Positions 21,834 through 32,925 of a stretch of DNA of 64,000 nucleotides are shown here, piece by piece. The notes below the pieces were generated by a model, which saw only the letters and a program-made list of their open reading frames with translations, made no database searches and was not told where the DNA came from. Origin of the DNA: Nissolia schottii (Eukaryota > Streptophyta > Magnoliopsida > Fabales > Fabaceae); NCBI GenBank assembly GCA_003254905.1, contig QANU01087130.1, positions 43,367-107,366 of the forward strand, written 5' to 3'. Both the position numbers and the translations under genes were made by a program. The first letter of the stretch is position 1. The number at the start of each line of letters is the position of its first letter.

Positions 21834-22965
21834 TATAGAGATAAATTATTAGATAATTATGAAGCACTAAATTGGATGATATTCTACCCAATAATAAAGT
21901 GACATTTCAGCTTTAGTTAATGACAAAATCTACATATTGATCTAAAATATCACATCTTTGAATAAAATACAATCTACTTAATACATGTTTCATGACTGTA
22001 AAAAAATTGCTCTAATAAAAAAGAGTTTTTATTTTAAAAAGTTACGTTAGTCTTATAATTATGTAAGTTAAACTTAGCTTTATAGATACTTATTATATTC
22101 TTTTGACTAGTTTCCAATTCCCATCATACCAATTGGCACTTTGTTGCATATTCGAATGATGATACACGTCCATGTTACATCTCCTATGTCACAAGTAACA
22201 TAGTGACGACAACAGCAATGGTCAATGTGGAACTTGATGATCAATGATTATGAAAATATTGGTATCTGATTCCTAATTATTGGTTGGTAAATATGTCACT
22301 CACCAACCACTATTGGGTACTGCATTTTTCAATAAGATTAGATTAATTTGGAAACAAATGAGTGGTCAAAAGGTGACAGGATATTTTGGTGTGATTAATC
22401 ATATACAGTAAAAATAGTGATCAGCAGTAATAAAAATATGATTAAAAACCAGTCAAATAGTGAGTTCTGCAGTTAGCATGTTTGCGTTGATAAAGATTTT
22501 AGATTAAATTTATGGAGTAAAACGAGGGTGAAATTTTGTGAATTTGGCTACTCTAATTAAAATTAAAATGAGAGATACAATTTAAAGGTAAAATGTACAA
22601 TTTTAATCATTGATGAAAAATTGATATTTTAGAAATTTCTCATATTTTAGTAGGGGGCCGCATATATATGCATGTGCACCCTGCCACCAATATACATGTA
22701 GATCCAACCTAAGAGTTCAAGTAGATTATAAGTTTGCACTATTATTTTGATTTTATATATATATATATGCTATTATAAGTGAGATTTTTTTTTATATAAT
22801 TGATATTAAAGTCAAATATTTTTTACTAATGTATGAATATACAATTTGATGTATGTGTGAAAATCTTTGACAAGCACGAGTAGCGAGAGACTAGAGTCAT
22901 TAAATGGTCCAGATTTGGATACAACATTAGAATATATAAACAATATTCCAGCCACCAATCATCAA
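21834..22965. other. Intergenic stretch upstream of the tRNA gene
   Basis: AT-rich, with a TA microsatellite near 22757-22770 and no coding sequence I can support. CAA words and AT-rich sequence just before 22966 fit the usual upstream context of plant tRNA genes. Confidence 0.4.
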
Positions 22966-23005
22966 GTTGAGATGGCCGAGTTGGTCTAAGGCGCCAGATT
23001 AAGGT

Positions 23006-23038
<33 letters not shown>

Positions 23039-23046
23039 TCTCAACA
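22966..23046 (+). tRNA. tRNA-Leu (anticodon AAG)
   Basis: The 81-nt gene folds as a class II tRNA. The acceptor stem is GTTGAGA with TCTCAAC plus discriminator A. The A-box region is TGGCCGAGTTGGTCTAAGG. The anticodon stem CCAGA/TCTGG encloses loop TTAAGGT with anticodon AAG at 23001-23003. A variable arm follows, then the B box GGGTTCAAATCCC. There is no intron. T-runs downstream (near 23057-23065) would terminate Pol III. Confidence 0.96.
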
Positions 23047-23743
23047 TAATCCTTATATTTTTCCTTTTACATGGGAAAAAATGTCCTTCCTTGCTTGCCT
23101 CACTCATTGTTCTCTCTTGACGTGTTCTAAAATGTAAATCCCAATTTTAAAAGTTTCTCAAGATGTAGGTGATTATTTTTTCCTCTACTAAAAAAATAAT
23201 GAATACGAATTTTCTTCTTACAACAAACCTTCAATTTCTACATTATTTGCTTTAAACTTGACTACGTAAGGAACTTAGAAATAGTGAAGATTCTGCCGTG
23301 TTGGAAACATAATTCCATGTCTTCACAATGTGTTGTTGTGCATTATTAGATTCTTTGATATCTTATTGTCTAATTTTTTTTTTCTCTCTACCTTTAGATT
23401 CTTTACTCTCTCTTGTCCAAAACTGATTAGTGCACGAGCACAAGTTCCTTGTCTTTTAACACATTTCATATCAGAAGTGGTTTCACCAATTTTATTGTTA
23501 GCGTTTTATATTATTTGGAGATGAAGTTTATATTTAGTCTTTATAAATGTAAAACAACCCTCCTTGTTCATTTGTGATATGAATGAGTATGCTAGAATCC
23601 TACATTATTTAAAGGAAGGTTACGTAACTTTTATAAACACAAGACATCCCTTCTATTTATTATGAGTGTACGTAAAAATAATAAAGTGATATCCATTTCT
23701 TTCTCTCAAGTTATATATATATTACCTTGTTGTCCCATTCATC
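23047..23743. other. Intergenic stretch, nothing recognised
   Basis: AT-rich sequence with short frames only; a TA run at about 23711-23722. No gene or element boundary visible. Confidence 0.4.
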
Positions 23744-23950
23744 TATGGCCGTCAAAAAGAGCAGACCTGTTTATTTTAAAAAAAAAAATTAAAAATAAAA
23801 AATTCAAAAAAATTATTTAAAAAATTAAAAAAAAATTCACGGGCTCAAGGGCCGGTCCATTTTTTTAAAAATTTTTGCGGGCCTATTTTTTGCATGTAAA
23901 GTCCGTCCATTTAACCGGGTAAACGGACCGGATCCATTTTGACAACCCTA
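23744..23950. mobile_element. hAT MITE, 207 bp
   Basis: The right end in reverse is TAGGGTTGTCAAAATGG, a classic plant hAT MITE terminus. The left end TATGGCCGTCAAAAAG is its diverged partner. Flanking 8-mers CATTCATC (23736-23743) and CCTTCATC (23951-23958) match at seven of eight bases. The inner part has A-rich runs and a GC-rich 'GGGCCGGTCC' patch. Confidence 0.7.
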
Positions 23951-23958
23951 CCTTCATC

Positions 23959-24483
23959 TCATGCTAGCTAGAGCTAGTCCACATATTTGACCAGTCTGCT
24001 GGATGTACCTTGCATAAATATGATGGCATGATGAAAATAAAAACTATGGTGGATTTCCCAAGCCCCCACATTATGCTATTGTTAGAAGATGAAGACGACA
24101 GAGAAAACAAAAAATAAAAAAATGAAGCAAAGGGCCCCCACCCCAGAGATGAAGGAGTCATTTAAGACTATGAGTGTGAGAGTGAGGCACAATCATGGTG
24201 CAGCCCCTCCCTATAAGGGGGCACTAGCCACCCTCCCACGTGCCAAACCTGCCTGGAGCGTGGGGCGTGGGTTTGCTGAATGCTGCTTATAATGTACAAA
24301 GTGGCTGCCTTTTAGCTCTCCGGGGCAGACATGCCCAACCCTACCATAAAGCTATTCGATTCCATTACACTAAAATGAAAATTTTCACATAAAACCCACA
24401 TACAACAAACTGAACCTAGTCACGGGGAAGAGAAAATTTTGGTTTGAGATAAGTGTAACACATTATTCTTGACACACATATAT

Positions 24484-24518
<35 letters not shown>

Positions 24519-25004
24519 CAACGGGTTTTATTATCTTTATTACGTGTTCTACTAAGTATTTTTTATTCGTACTAAGTGACTTCCTTTCATTATATATATG
24601 CCAAAAATTGATGTGTTAAACTTATGTTTAATCAGGAATTTCTTCACGGGGCTTAGAGAATATATCTATCAAATTATCTTTAATTTTGATAGATAAAATT
24701 TTTTTTCATTTTTTATTTTTAATTTGGTCAATTGTTTTTAGTTTTGTTTTATTTGTAAAAAAAAAAAAAGTTTTAACCAACTTTGTTGACATAATGTAAT
24801 TTATATCAGGTCTTACCCTCCCAACAACTTCTTTTTTAGGAATCTAATTGAGGTTCTCCCTTCCTCCTCTACTGGCTGCTACGTCAAATCTCTTGTTAAT
24901 TTGCCTATTTCCTTAAAACTATTTTACTTACATTGTAGATAAAAAATATTTTGTTAAAAAAAATAGTATCTAAATTATAAAATAATATTTGAAAAGTGTA
25001 CTTT
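23959..25004. other. Intergenic stretch, no gene recognised
   Basis: Contains an (AAT)n microsatellite at 24485-24515 and a GC-richer patch at 24190-24270 ('CCCCTCCCTATAAGGGGGC') that has no long open frame. The patch resembles a proximal promoter but no transcript unit can be assigned. Confidence 0.35.
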
Positions 25005-25039
25005 AAAACTCTCTCTAGATTGTCATTTCGAAGAGGAGG

Positions 25040-26319
25040 AGTTTGTGACTGAAACAGAGAGTTGTTGATCCTGGGAAAGCTTTTATCCTCTCATTCGTGC
25101 AAATTGATAGTGATAGGAAGACTCATGATCAAGATCTGGAGATTGGCGAATCGAGTGGAGTTTAAGAGTATGGGCAGCGATGTAGTGCTATTCCGGTTCA
25201 AGGGGAAGAAGGATTATGATCGTGTGTTCTTGGGGAGGCCTTGGTATTTCAATAAGAACCTGTTAGTCTTGAAGGAATACTCGGGTGTGGGGAGACCATC
25301 GAAGATGCAATTTGGGAGTGAACCTGTCTGGATTCAAATCTTGGATCTACCATTTAAATTGCGTAATATAAGAGCATGTTCCTCCGTTGGAGATTCTATT
25401 AGGCGGTATGTGGAGGTCGATGATAGAGGGAGGGATGGATCTCTGTGTTTTGGGTGGAGATTGACTTATCAAAGGTACTCTAGAGAGGTATAAAGATCAA
25501 GACTCCACCGGGGAAGGAGCCTTGCTAGTTTTTCTTTAGGAATGAATGGTTACAAATTTTTTGCTATGGATATGGGGTATTAGGGCATGGTATGGAAGAA
25601 TATGGGAAAAGTAAGGAGTAAGGGAGCGGGGTGCCACATTTTGGGGATTGGCTTCAAGCACAGTTAAAGCTATCACCCCCGAATATGGTGTCGATGGTGT
25701 TGGTAGCTGATGGGGAGGCGTCTGCTAACCCTAATAGAGCCTAGGGGATAACTTTAGGGCTTTTACCCTAATAGCAACTACGATTAACATAAAGTCTCCT
25801 TCTATAGTGAATGCTAAATTAGTAGAGCAAGTATTGGCTGCAATTTCTATTTCTAGAGATGTCAACACAATTTCTATTGGGGGTCCGTCAAAAGTAATAG
25901 AGACGATGGATTAGTCTATGAAGAATCATAATGGGGAGGAGATGAGTAGTACAACGAAGGGAGATGGGGAGAAGACAAGTTTGGGAGGTATAGCAAAAGA
26001 ATCAATTAAGGCTTCTCTTTCTAGTGGGCAGGAACCAAGTTTGAAGGAAATAGGGAATCCATCACTAGAAAAACCAAATAAGGCTCTAGGCAAACCAAAA
26101 AGAACTAGAAAATGGAAGAAGTTAGTGAGGACAACAGGGGAAGAAAGGTTTCATTATTCTATTCTCTCTAAACGAACAATATCTGATTCTGCCATGGATA
26201 TTGATTCGTCAGAGGGTGACCTTGTAGCAAAGATGAGTTGGCTGAATAGAGGGAGGGATGGGGAGGCAGTAAAGAATATAATGGTCGTGATTGCAGGGCA
26301 ACCCTGCCAAAAATTATGA
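25040..26319 (+). pseudogene. LINE ORF1 remnant (DUF4283-type, zinc knuckle)
   Basis: The frame at 25062-25493 reads VVLFRFKGKKDYDRVFLGRP and WYFNKNLLVLKEYSG, the signature of the DUF4283 domain in plant LINE ORF1 proteins, followed by PVWIQILDLPFKLRN. Near 25540-25610 a frame reads 'FCYGYGVLGHGMEEYGK', a CCHC zinc knuckle in which cysteines have become tyrosine. A later frame (25918-26319) carries the basic, low-complexity tail. The frame is interrupted several times. Confidence 0.75.
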
Positions 26320-29300
26320 AAATCTTATCTTAGAACTGTTGGGGTCTCAGAAATCCTCAGGTAGTTCCAACTCTGCTTCTCTTAATGAGGCAACAGAAAC
26401 CCGATGTGGTCTGTCTAATTGAGATTAAGCTCTTTATGTCTGAATTTGATAGAATGAAGTGGAAGTTTGGGTGTAGGCATGGTTTTAGTGTAGGGAGTAG
26501 TGGTAGGAGGGGTGGTTTCGGGATGATGTAGAAAGAGGGGGTGGTGGTGGATATTCAGAGCTACTACAGTACTTTATTGATGCTCTGATTTGCAAACCTG
26601 TTGAAGGAAGGGTACAAAGATTTACCTGGTTTATGGAGATCCTATGGTTTTTAGCAGACATCAAGGTTGGCAAGCGTTGTGCTTATTAGCCCCGACGGGT
26701 GATGTCTCGTGGCTGGTGGGTGGGGATTTCAATGAGATCTTGAGCAATAATGAGAAAATAGGTAACATTCGTGCCAAGTGGCAAACTTGTGATTTTAGAG
26801 AAGTTGTTGATAGTTGTGGTTTACATGATTTAGGTGTTTTTGGGTACCAATACACATGGAATAATGGTAGAGAGGGGACCAATAATGTTCAAGTACAACT
26901 TGATCGCTTTATGAGAAATAATGATTGGTCAGTGATTTTCCCTTCTACGAGAGTTGAACATTTGGTTTCTCCTCATAGTGATCGTGTTCCTATCATTATT
27001 TCCACAGAGGTGATGGAGGGTGAGGACAGTGAAAAACATCATTGTCTATTTCGGATTAAAAAAATGTGGGTGGGAGGAAAGATAGTGTGAACAAATCATT
27101 AAGGTGGGCTGGAGGATGGGGCGTGGGGGTGGGTGGTGGAAATGGGGCGGTTGAGAGGTTGACGATGATTAGGGAATAATTGAATATGTGGAACCAAAAT
27201 TCTTTTGGCCATGTGGGCCGAAAGATCAAGAGGATTTAGGAAAAAAAAATAACTTCTCTCATGTAACAAAACCAACATAGGAGGTGATTAGGAGGCTGAG
27301 GAATTTGAAGGGAGAGTTGAATGAAATGCTTGTGAGTGAGGAGATTATGTGGAAGCAAAGATCAAGAATCCAATGGCACAAAGAAGGATATACTAATTCG
27401 AAGTTCTTTAACTCTCTTGCCTCGATGCAGAGGGAAAAATAAACAAAATTTCTAAGCTTTGGGACTCAGAGGGGATCTTGTTATTTGAACAACAGGCTAT
27501 TGGGAGGGTGGTGAACGATTACTTTGGTGATATTTTCACTTATTCTGATCCTTCCTAGCAAGAGTTTGCTCTCAATGATCCTTTCCAAACCCTCAATGAT
27601 GCCTGAGTTCTTTCTCTTAGTATGTCATTTGTTGGTTCAGAGGTTAAAGAGATTCTTTTTCAAATGGGGCCTACTAAATCTCCGCGCTCAAATGGAATGC
27701 CTGGTCTCTTTTTCAAAAATATTGGCACATTATTGGTGGGGACTAAATGTATTTCGTTCTTGATTTTTTGAATGATGGAGTCTTTGACGAGGGATTAAAC
27801 AAGATTTTTTTGTTGTTAATTCTTAAGTCTAATGGTGATAACTATATGAGCTTATTTAGGCCCATCTCACTTTGTAACGTGGTTTACAAGATCATTAGCA
27901 AAACCTTGGCTAATCGGTTGAAAGTTGTTTTACCATCTATCATTTCAAATTCTCAAAGTGATTTTGTGCATAATCATTTGATCATGGATAACATCCTGAT
28001 AGCATACAAGCTTATCCATGCTCTTAGAAACTAGAGATTTGGTAATGATGGTTATGTAGCTATGAAACTTGATATGAGCAAGGCCTATGATAGGGTATAG
28101 TGGAGCTTTGTGGAGAAAGTATTGAGGAGGTTGAAATTCCCAGAAGTATGGATTCAACATATCATGACATGCATCTCTACGGTGTCTTTTTTAGTTTCAT
28201 TAAACGGGGTCCCAGGTGAAGCATTTATCCTACACACGGGTACAAGGTAAGGTGATCATCTCTCCCTTATCACTTATGATTTCCTTGGTTGTTTTGAGGG
28301 TAGAATTGCGGGGTTTGGGGATCACTAGGCTGACTCTAATGATCTCTCATCGCTTTTTTGGTGATGATAGCTTGTCCTTCTTTAAGGTTAAGGAGGAAGA
28401 CTTGAGAACTTTGATGAAGATATTGGAGGTATTTGCGAAGGCATTTGGGAAGAAAATTAATTCTGATAAGTCTTCTATGATGTTTAGTCCATGTGTCTCT
28501 TATGAGGGTTGTCAAAATTTGTTACAAGTGTATAATATTCAGCAAGTGGCTCTTCAAGAGCACTACCTTGGTTTACCTACGATGATTGGAAGAAGCAAGA
28601 ACCGAGCTTTTCAACCACTTAGCGACATCATTTAGAAGCAGATCCAAGGGCGGAAGGAGAAGCTTCTCTCTAGTGGGGGTAAGGAGATTCTTATTAAAGT
28701 AGTAACTCATGCAATTCCAACGTATACAATGAATTGTTTCAAAATTCCAACCTCATTGTGTTCAAAGATGGGACAAATGATGGCCAAGTTTTGGTAGGGT
28801 TCTAATGGTGAAGATAGGAAGATTCATTGGATCACTTGGGAAAAATTATGTTGGCTGAAATATTGTGGAGGCCTTGGGATCTGTAATCTTGAAGCTTTCA
28901 ACAAGGTGATGTTGGCGAAGCAAGGATGGCGTCTCTTCTTAAATCTGGACAGCCTTGTGGCAAGAATTCTCAAAGCGAGATATTTTTCAGGTGGAAATTT
29001 TCTCAATGCCCAGCTGGGGCATAACCCTTCCTTCATGTGGAGATCTATATTGGAGAGGAGGGAAATGTTGAATGAAGGGTTTGTGTGGAGGATTGGGAAT
29101 GTAGCTACTATTCGAGTTTGGGAGGATCCTTGGGTCCCTATCGTAGGTGATAATCGTGCTATTTGGGTCAGTGAGCTATGTGGGGACTTTACTATGGCGG
29201 CCTGTGGTAAAGGGAAATGATGGGTTGAAGAAGTTCGGGCTCGATTCGAAGAAGAGCAGATGTAGGCTATCTTGAACATTCCACTTAGCAACATTGACAG

Positions 29301-30363
29301 GCCCAACTCGGTTTGCTAGTTGTTGGAGGCCCGTGGCTTTTTCTCTTTTAAATTGACATACAAATAGGCATGAAATAGGTGTATTTATGCTAAAATACTA
29401 GTAGGAGTTGTTGGTTTTGACAAGTTTGAAGTCTTTAGGAGCTATGGGCAGTTATGGAAGTGGATTTGGAAATTGGAAGTGTAGCTTAAATGCAAATTAT
29501 TTATTTGGTGTGCATGTAGGAATGTGCTTCCAAGAGGCTCCAAGACAAGAACGTATAGGTTGAAGGAACTTGCTACCTTTGCAAGGGAGCGATGGATATG
29601 GTGTGACATGTGTTGTTTAAGTGCAGTTTTACAGTGGACTTCTTTAACAGGATACGTACTACCGAATCTGCAATTGTAGAATGGAGGCATCAAGTTGATA
29701 GATTTGATGTTGTTTCTGTTTCAACAGGTACAAGTCTGGGATAGGGGGCTTGTGGCTCTTACATGATACAGTGTGTGGCATCAGAGAAATTTCATTTGGA
29801 CAACCCAAAGTCGAATGCAAGCAACAGATGTGGGTAGTCCAAAGTCTAATGCTTGCTTTTTTAACGCATAATTTGGGTGGAAGGCACCAAGCACGGGTAT
29901 GTATAAAATGAATGTTGATTTTGCTTACGATGTCTCAAGTGGATTTCATGGTTTTAGTATTGTTACTCGAGATAGTTATGGCAGTTTTGTTGCTGGAAAA
30001 GCAATGCATGGTGTTGGTATTTTGGATGCAGTGACGCGCGATATTATGGCAGCCAGAGAGGGTGTTCTTTTTGCATGGGAGATGGGGTGCTTGAAAGTTT
30101 ACCTGGAAAGTGACTCATTTGATACTACTAATAGGCTTAACGATGACTGTGGGGATCTTTCTCTCAATGGTTCCATTGTTTATGATATTTTTTCATATTT
30201 TGTTTGGTTTGGGAGATTTGAGGCAATTCATGCCATTAGGGAGAGTAATGTGGTTGCCGATTCTTTGGCTAATTATGCGTTATTGCATGATTTTGTAACT
30301 TGGATTGAGGACCTTCCAAACTTTTTGGTCTCTTTCCTTTCTGTTAATATGAGTATTCAATAA
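26316..30363 (+). pseudogene. LINE ORF2 remnant: endonuclease, reverse transcriptase, RNase H
   Basis: The start reads MKILS-stop-NCWGLRNP, a broken form of the endonuclease opening (Trp to stop). 26644-27090 holds VGGDFNEIL and later 'SPHSDRVPII', where intact enzymes have S/D-H catalytic residues. Reverse transcriptase blocks follow: FRPISLCNVVYKIISKTLAN (27857-27916), MKLDMSKAYDRV (28061-28097) and FFGDDSL, where the usual FADD box is FGDD. 28900-29220 matches the region before the zinc-binding domain. 29899-30363 is RNase H-like (MNVDFAYD, then 'AAREGVLFAWEMG' and 'ESDSF'). In-frame stops and frameshifts are frequent. Confidence 0.85.
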
Positions 30364-30502
30364 AACACATACTTTACATAAATAAATAAAAAAAAAAAAG
30401 AAAACTATCTCGCTCAATCTATTCTAATTTTTATTATTGGAAGCAATTAAGCAAATTAAGGTCCAGTTCTTAGCTCCAACAATTTCTGAAAAATAAACTA
30501 AT

Positions 30503-31659
30503 GGGTTAATTAAGTTTTTTGTCCCTGTAATTTAGGAAAGTTTGGTTTTGGTCCCTCTATGGAGATTTTAGTCCTTGTAAAATTTGGCAATTTGATTTTA
30601 GTCCCTGTTAACATTTGGGACTTGCCGGTGATGACGTGGCTGTTAGCTCCGCGGACGTGGCGTGCCACATCAGCATAATCCGGGTTTAAATTTTTTTACC
30701 CATGACCCGACGCGAAATTTAGATCCGACCCGAAATAATTTAAAAATTAAAAAAAAAATCCATTTCCCCATCTTCCCCACCCATTCCTCCTTTCTCTCCC
30801 TCCCTCTGATTCTTTCTCCACCATCTGCCATCTCCGTCGCCTCCTCCTCCTCCCTCCAATGGCGGCGCCGCCCTTGGCCCATCTTGTCCCTTAACTCTGT
30901 CGCTCTGCCACTCCACTCGCACCAACCAAATCCAAATTTAACAACAAAACATCAAAAACCAGACAGTAGCACCATGAACCAAACAACCTTGAGCTTCAAA
31001 ATGAAAAGCAAAATTGAACTCAAGGAAGGACGTGTTGGCGGCAGGCGGCGAACGTGCTGGCGGACATGCAGGATGCAGGCGGACGTGCTGGCGGCAGGCA
31101 GCGGCAGGGAGCTCGTACAGGCCACGCGAGATCTCGGTCGCGAGGGGAGCAGATCTGGAAGGTCGCGCGAGATCGGGGTCGCGAGGGGAGCAGCGACGCG
31201 AGCAGATCTTAGAGGCGCAGGCAGATCTGTGTTGCGCAGGAGGATCTTGGAGGTGCAGGTGGATCTTGGTCGCGCGAGATCGGGGTCGCGCAAGAAGAAA
31301 GAGGGCTGCGGATGGACGGGAGAGGTGGGTCTTGAGGAAGTTGAGGAGGCGGTGGTAGTGGGTGGGAGGAGGATGGGGGATACGGAGAGGGTGAGGGTGA
31401 GGGTGGGAGGAGGATTAGGAAATAATTTTTTTATAAAAAAAACCAGGTTATGGGTTGATTGGTGAACCGGGTTATGCCACGTGGCGAGTCCACGTGGCAC
31501 GCCACGTCCGCGGGGCTAACAGACACGTCATCACTGTCAGGTCCTAAACGTTAACAGGGACCAAAATCAAATTGCCAAATTTTACAGGGACTAAAATCTC
31601 CATAGAGGGACCAAAACCAAACTTTCCCAAATTACAGGGACAAAAAACTTAATTAACCC
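30503..31659. mobile_element. Non-autonomous Mutator-like element with GC-rich cargo (Pack-MULE-like)
   Basis: Both ends start GGGTTAATTAAGTTTTTTGT when read inward, and the terminal inverted repeats stay nearly identical for about 185 bp (30503-30690 and 31475-31659). A perfect 9-bp duplication TAAACTAAT flanks the unit at 30494-30502 and 31660-31668, diagnostic of the Mutator superfamily. There is no transposase. Between the arms, 30780-31420 is strikingly GC- and CpG-rich, with long open frames on both strands and internal repeats such as GTCGCGAGGGGAGCAG (twice) and GGCGGACGTGCTGGCGG-like words. The arm similarity argues for a young insertion. I could not name a parent gene for the cargo. 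Confidence 0.9.
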
Positions 31660-31668
31660 TAAACTAAT

Positions 31669-32569
31669 TAAGTTAAAATGCTCAATTTAAAAATAAATAA
31701 TAAATAATGATTATAATCAGTTAAATAAGAATTCAAACCTAAATTCACTTGTTTAATATTTGGGTGTAGCTCTTAAGATTATTTGGGAAGAGACTTAGTT
31801 TCAATGAAAACAGAAATAATGAGAACCTTATCATGCAACCTAAAAATAAACAATATATATTATTTAGAGAGCTGGCATAGTTGTAAAGTTATCCTAGGTC
31901 AATGCAAAAGGTTTCCAAAAATAAAAAGAACATAGGTTTGTATAGTGATTTTGTTAACAAGCTTTTTATATGTCAAATGGGAAAAATAATGAAGATTGTG
32001 TAAAATTTGTTAATATTTTATGATATCAGTAATACAATTATTTATAGGGTATTGAGTTTGAGATTGAGAGAAAAAAATTATATTAAAAGAAATAATCACA
32101 TTATTCAAAGTTAATTAGTGATCTCACTAGTAATGGGTCCATATATTAATGCAAGGAACAACCATTATTAAGACCTTACAATAAATTCTGTAATTAAAAA
32201 TGTGATTTTTGATAAAATCCATTATCCAACCATGTCAACTGTTTCATAAAATAATAAAACAATAGGCAGTTCTAGTTTTCTGGATAAGAAGGAAATATAA
32301 TAATAAAATAATATAACACTAATTAATGTGATATTTTAAAAATATATGTATATGAATATAAAAAATAATATTATATAAAAAATAATGTTGTAACAATTTT
32401 TTTAACAAATATCTAAATTTAAAAGTTTGAATAAAATTAATCTATTTTAATATGAATTTAATTGCAATGCACAAGCGATATTATTTTTTTACACAGACAT
32501 ATAATCATATTTTAACATATAAATAAAAATAATTGATTTGAGTTAGTGAAAATATTCACCTTTTTTTAG
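31669..32569. other. AT-rich intergenic stretch, nothing recognised
   Basis: No gene or element boundary could be supported; very AT-rich around 32330-32420. Confidence 0.4.
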
Positions 32570-32925
32570 AATTTATTGTCATTAGTTTATGAAAATGATT
32601 ATATTTTTTATAAGAACAATTATCATTCAATTTTGGAAATGATTATACATTCTCATAGATATAGTTAACATCCACTTTTTGAGATGATTTTATTATCTCA
32701 TTGTAAAGTTACCATTCACTTCTGAGAATGTATTTATTTTCTCATCATATGGTTATGTTCACTTCTAATAATGATTTTGCTTTCTTATATGTACTATTAC
32801 TATTTACTTTAGAAAATATTTGTATTTTCTAGTAGGTATCATTACCATTCACTTTGGGTAATGATTATATTTTTTTCATAAATAACAATACCATCATTCA
32901 CTTCTGAGAATGATATTGAAAGAAA
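32570..32925. repeat. Degenerate tandem repeat, period about 44 bp, at least seven units
   Basis: Units built on ACCATTCACTTCTGAGAATG followed by a T-rich stretch with 'TTTCTCAT' begin near 32622, 32668, 32711, 32755, 32799, 32844 and 32893, with spacings of 46, 43, 44, 44, 45 and 49 bp. A weaker unit precedes these. Units have diverged substantially, so the array is old. Confidence 0.8.

Larger units (their letters stand above)
25016..30400 (+). mobile_element. L1-type LINE, nearly full length but inactive
   Basis: In order: an ORF1 remnant with a DUF4283-type domain and decayed zinc knuckle, an apurinic-type endonuclease, a reverse transcriptase, a zinc-binding RT-associated region and a C-terminal RNase H, then an A-rich tail (30378-30400). 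The order is that of plant L1 LINEs with RNase H. Flanking 11-mers AAAACTCTCTC (25005-25015) and AAAACTATCTC (30401-30411) differ by one base and probably are the target duplication. Many stops and frameshifts make it non-coding today. The 5' end starts inside ORF1. Confidence 0.9.

Noticed and set aside
22826-23107. 93-codon minus-strand frame with 'MLRVGFEPTPFRTRTLIWRL'
   Set aside because: This phrase is the well-known spurious translation of the antisense strand of a tRNA-Leu gene.
30662-31465. 267-codon plus-strand frame (and minus-strand frame 30952-31500)
   Set aside because: Both lie within the Mutator-like element; low-complexity GC-rich cargo and inverted arms give long frames by chance. 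No family motif.
32570-32925. Possible CRISPR-like array (regular ~44-bp spacing)
   Set aside because: Units diverge along their whole length with no conserved repeat/unique spacer pattern, and this is a plant nuclear context.
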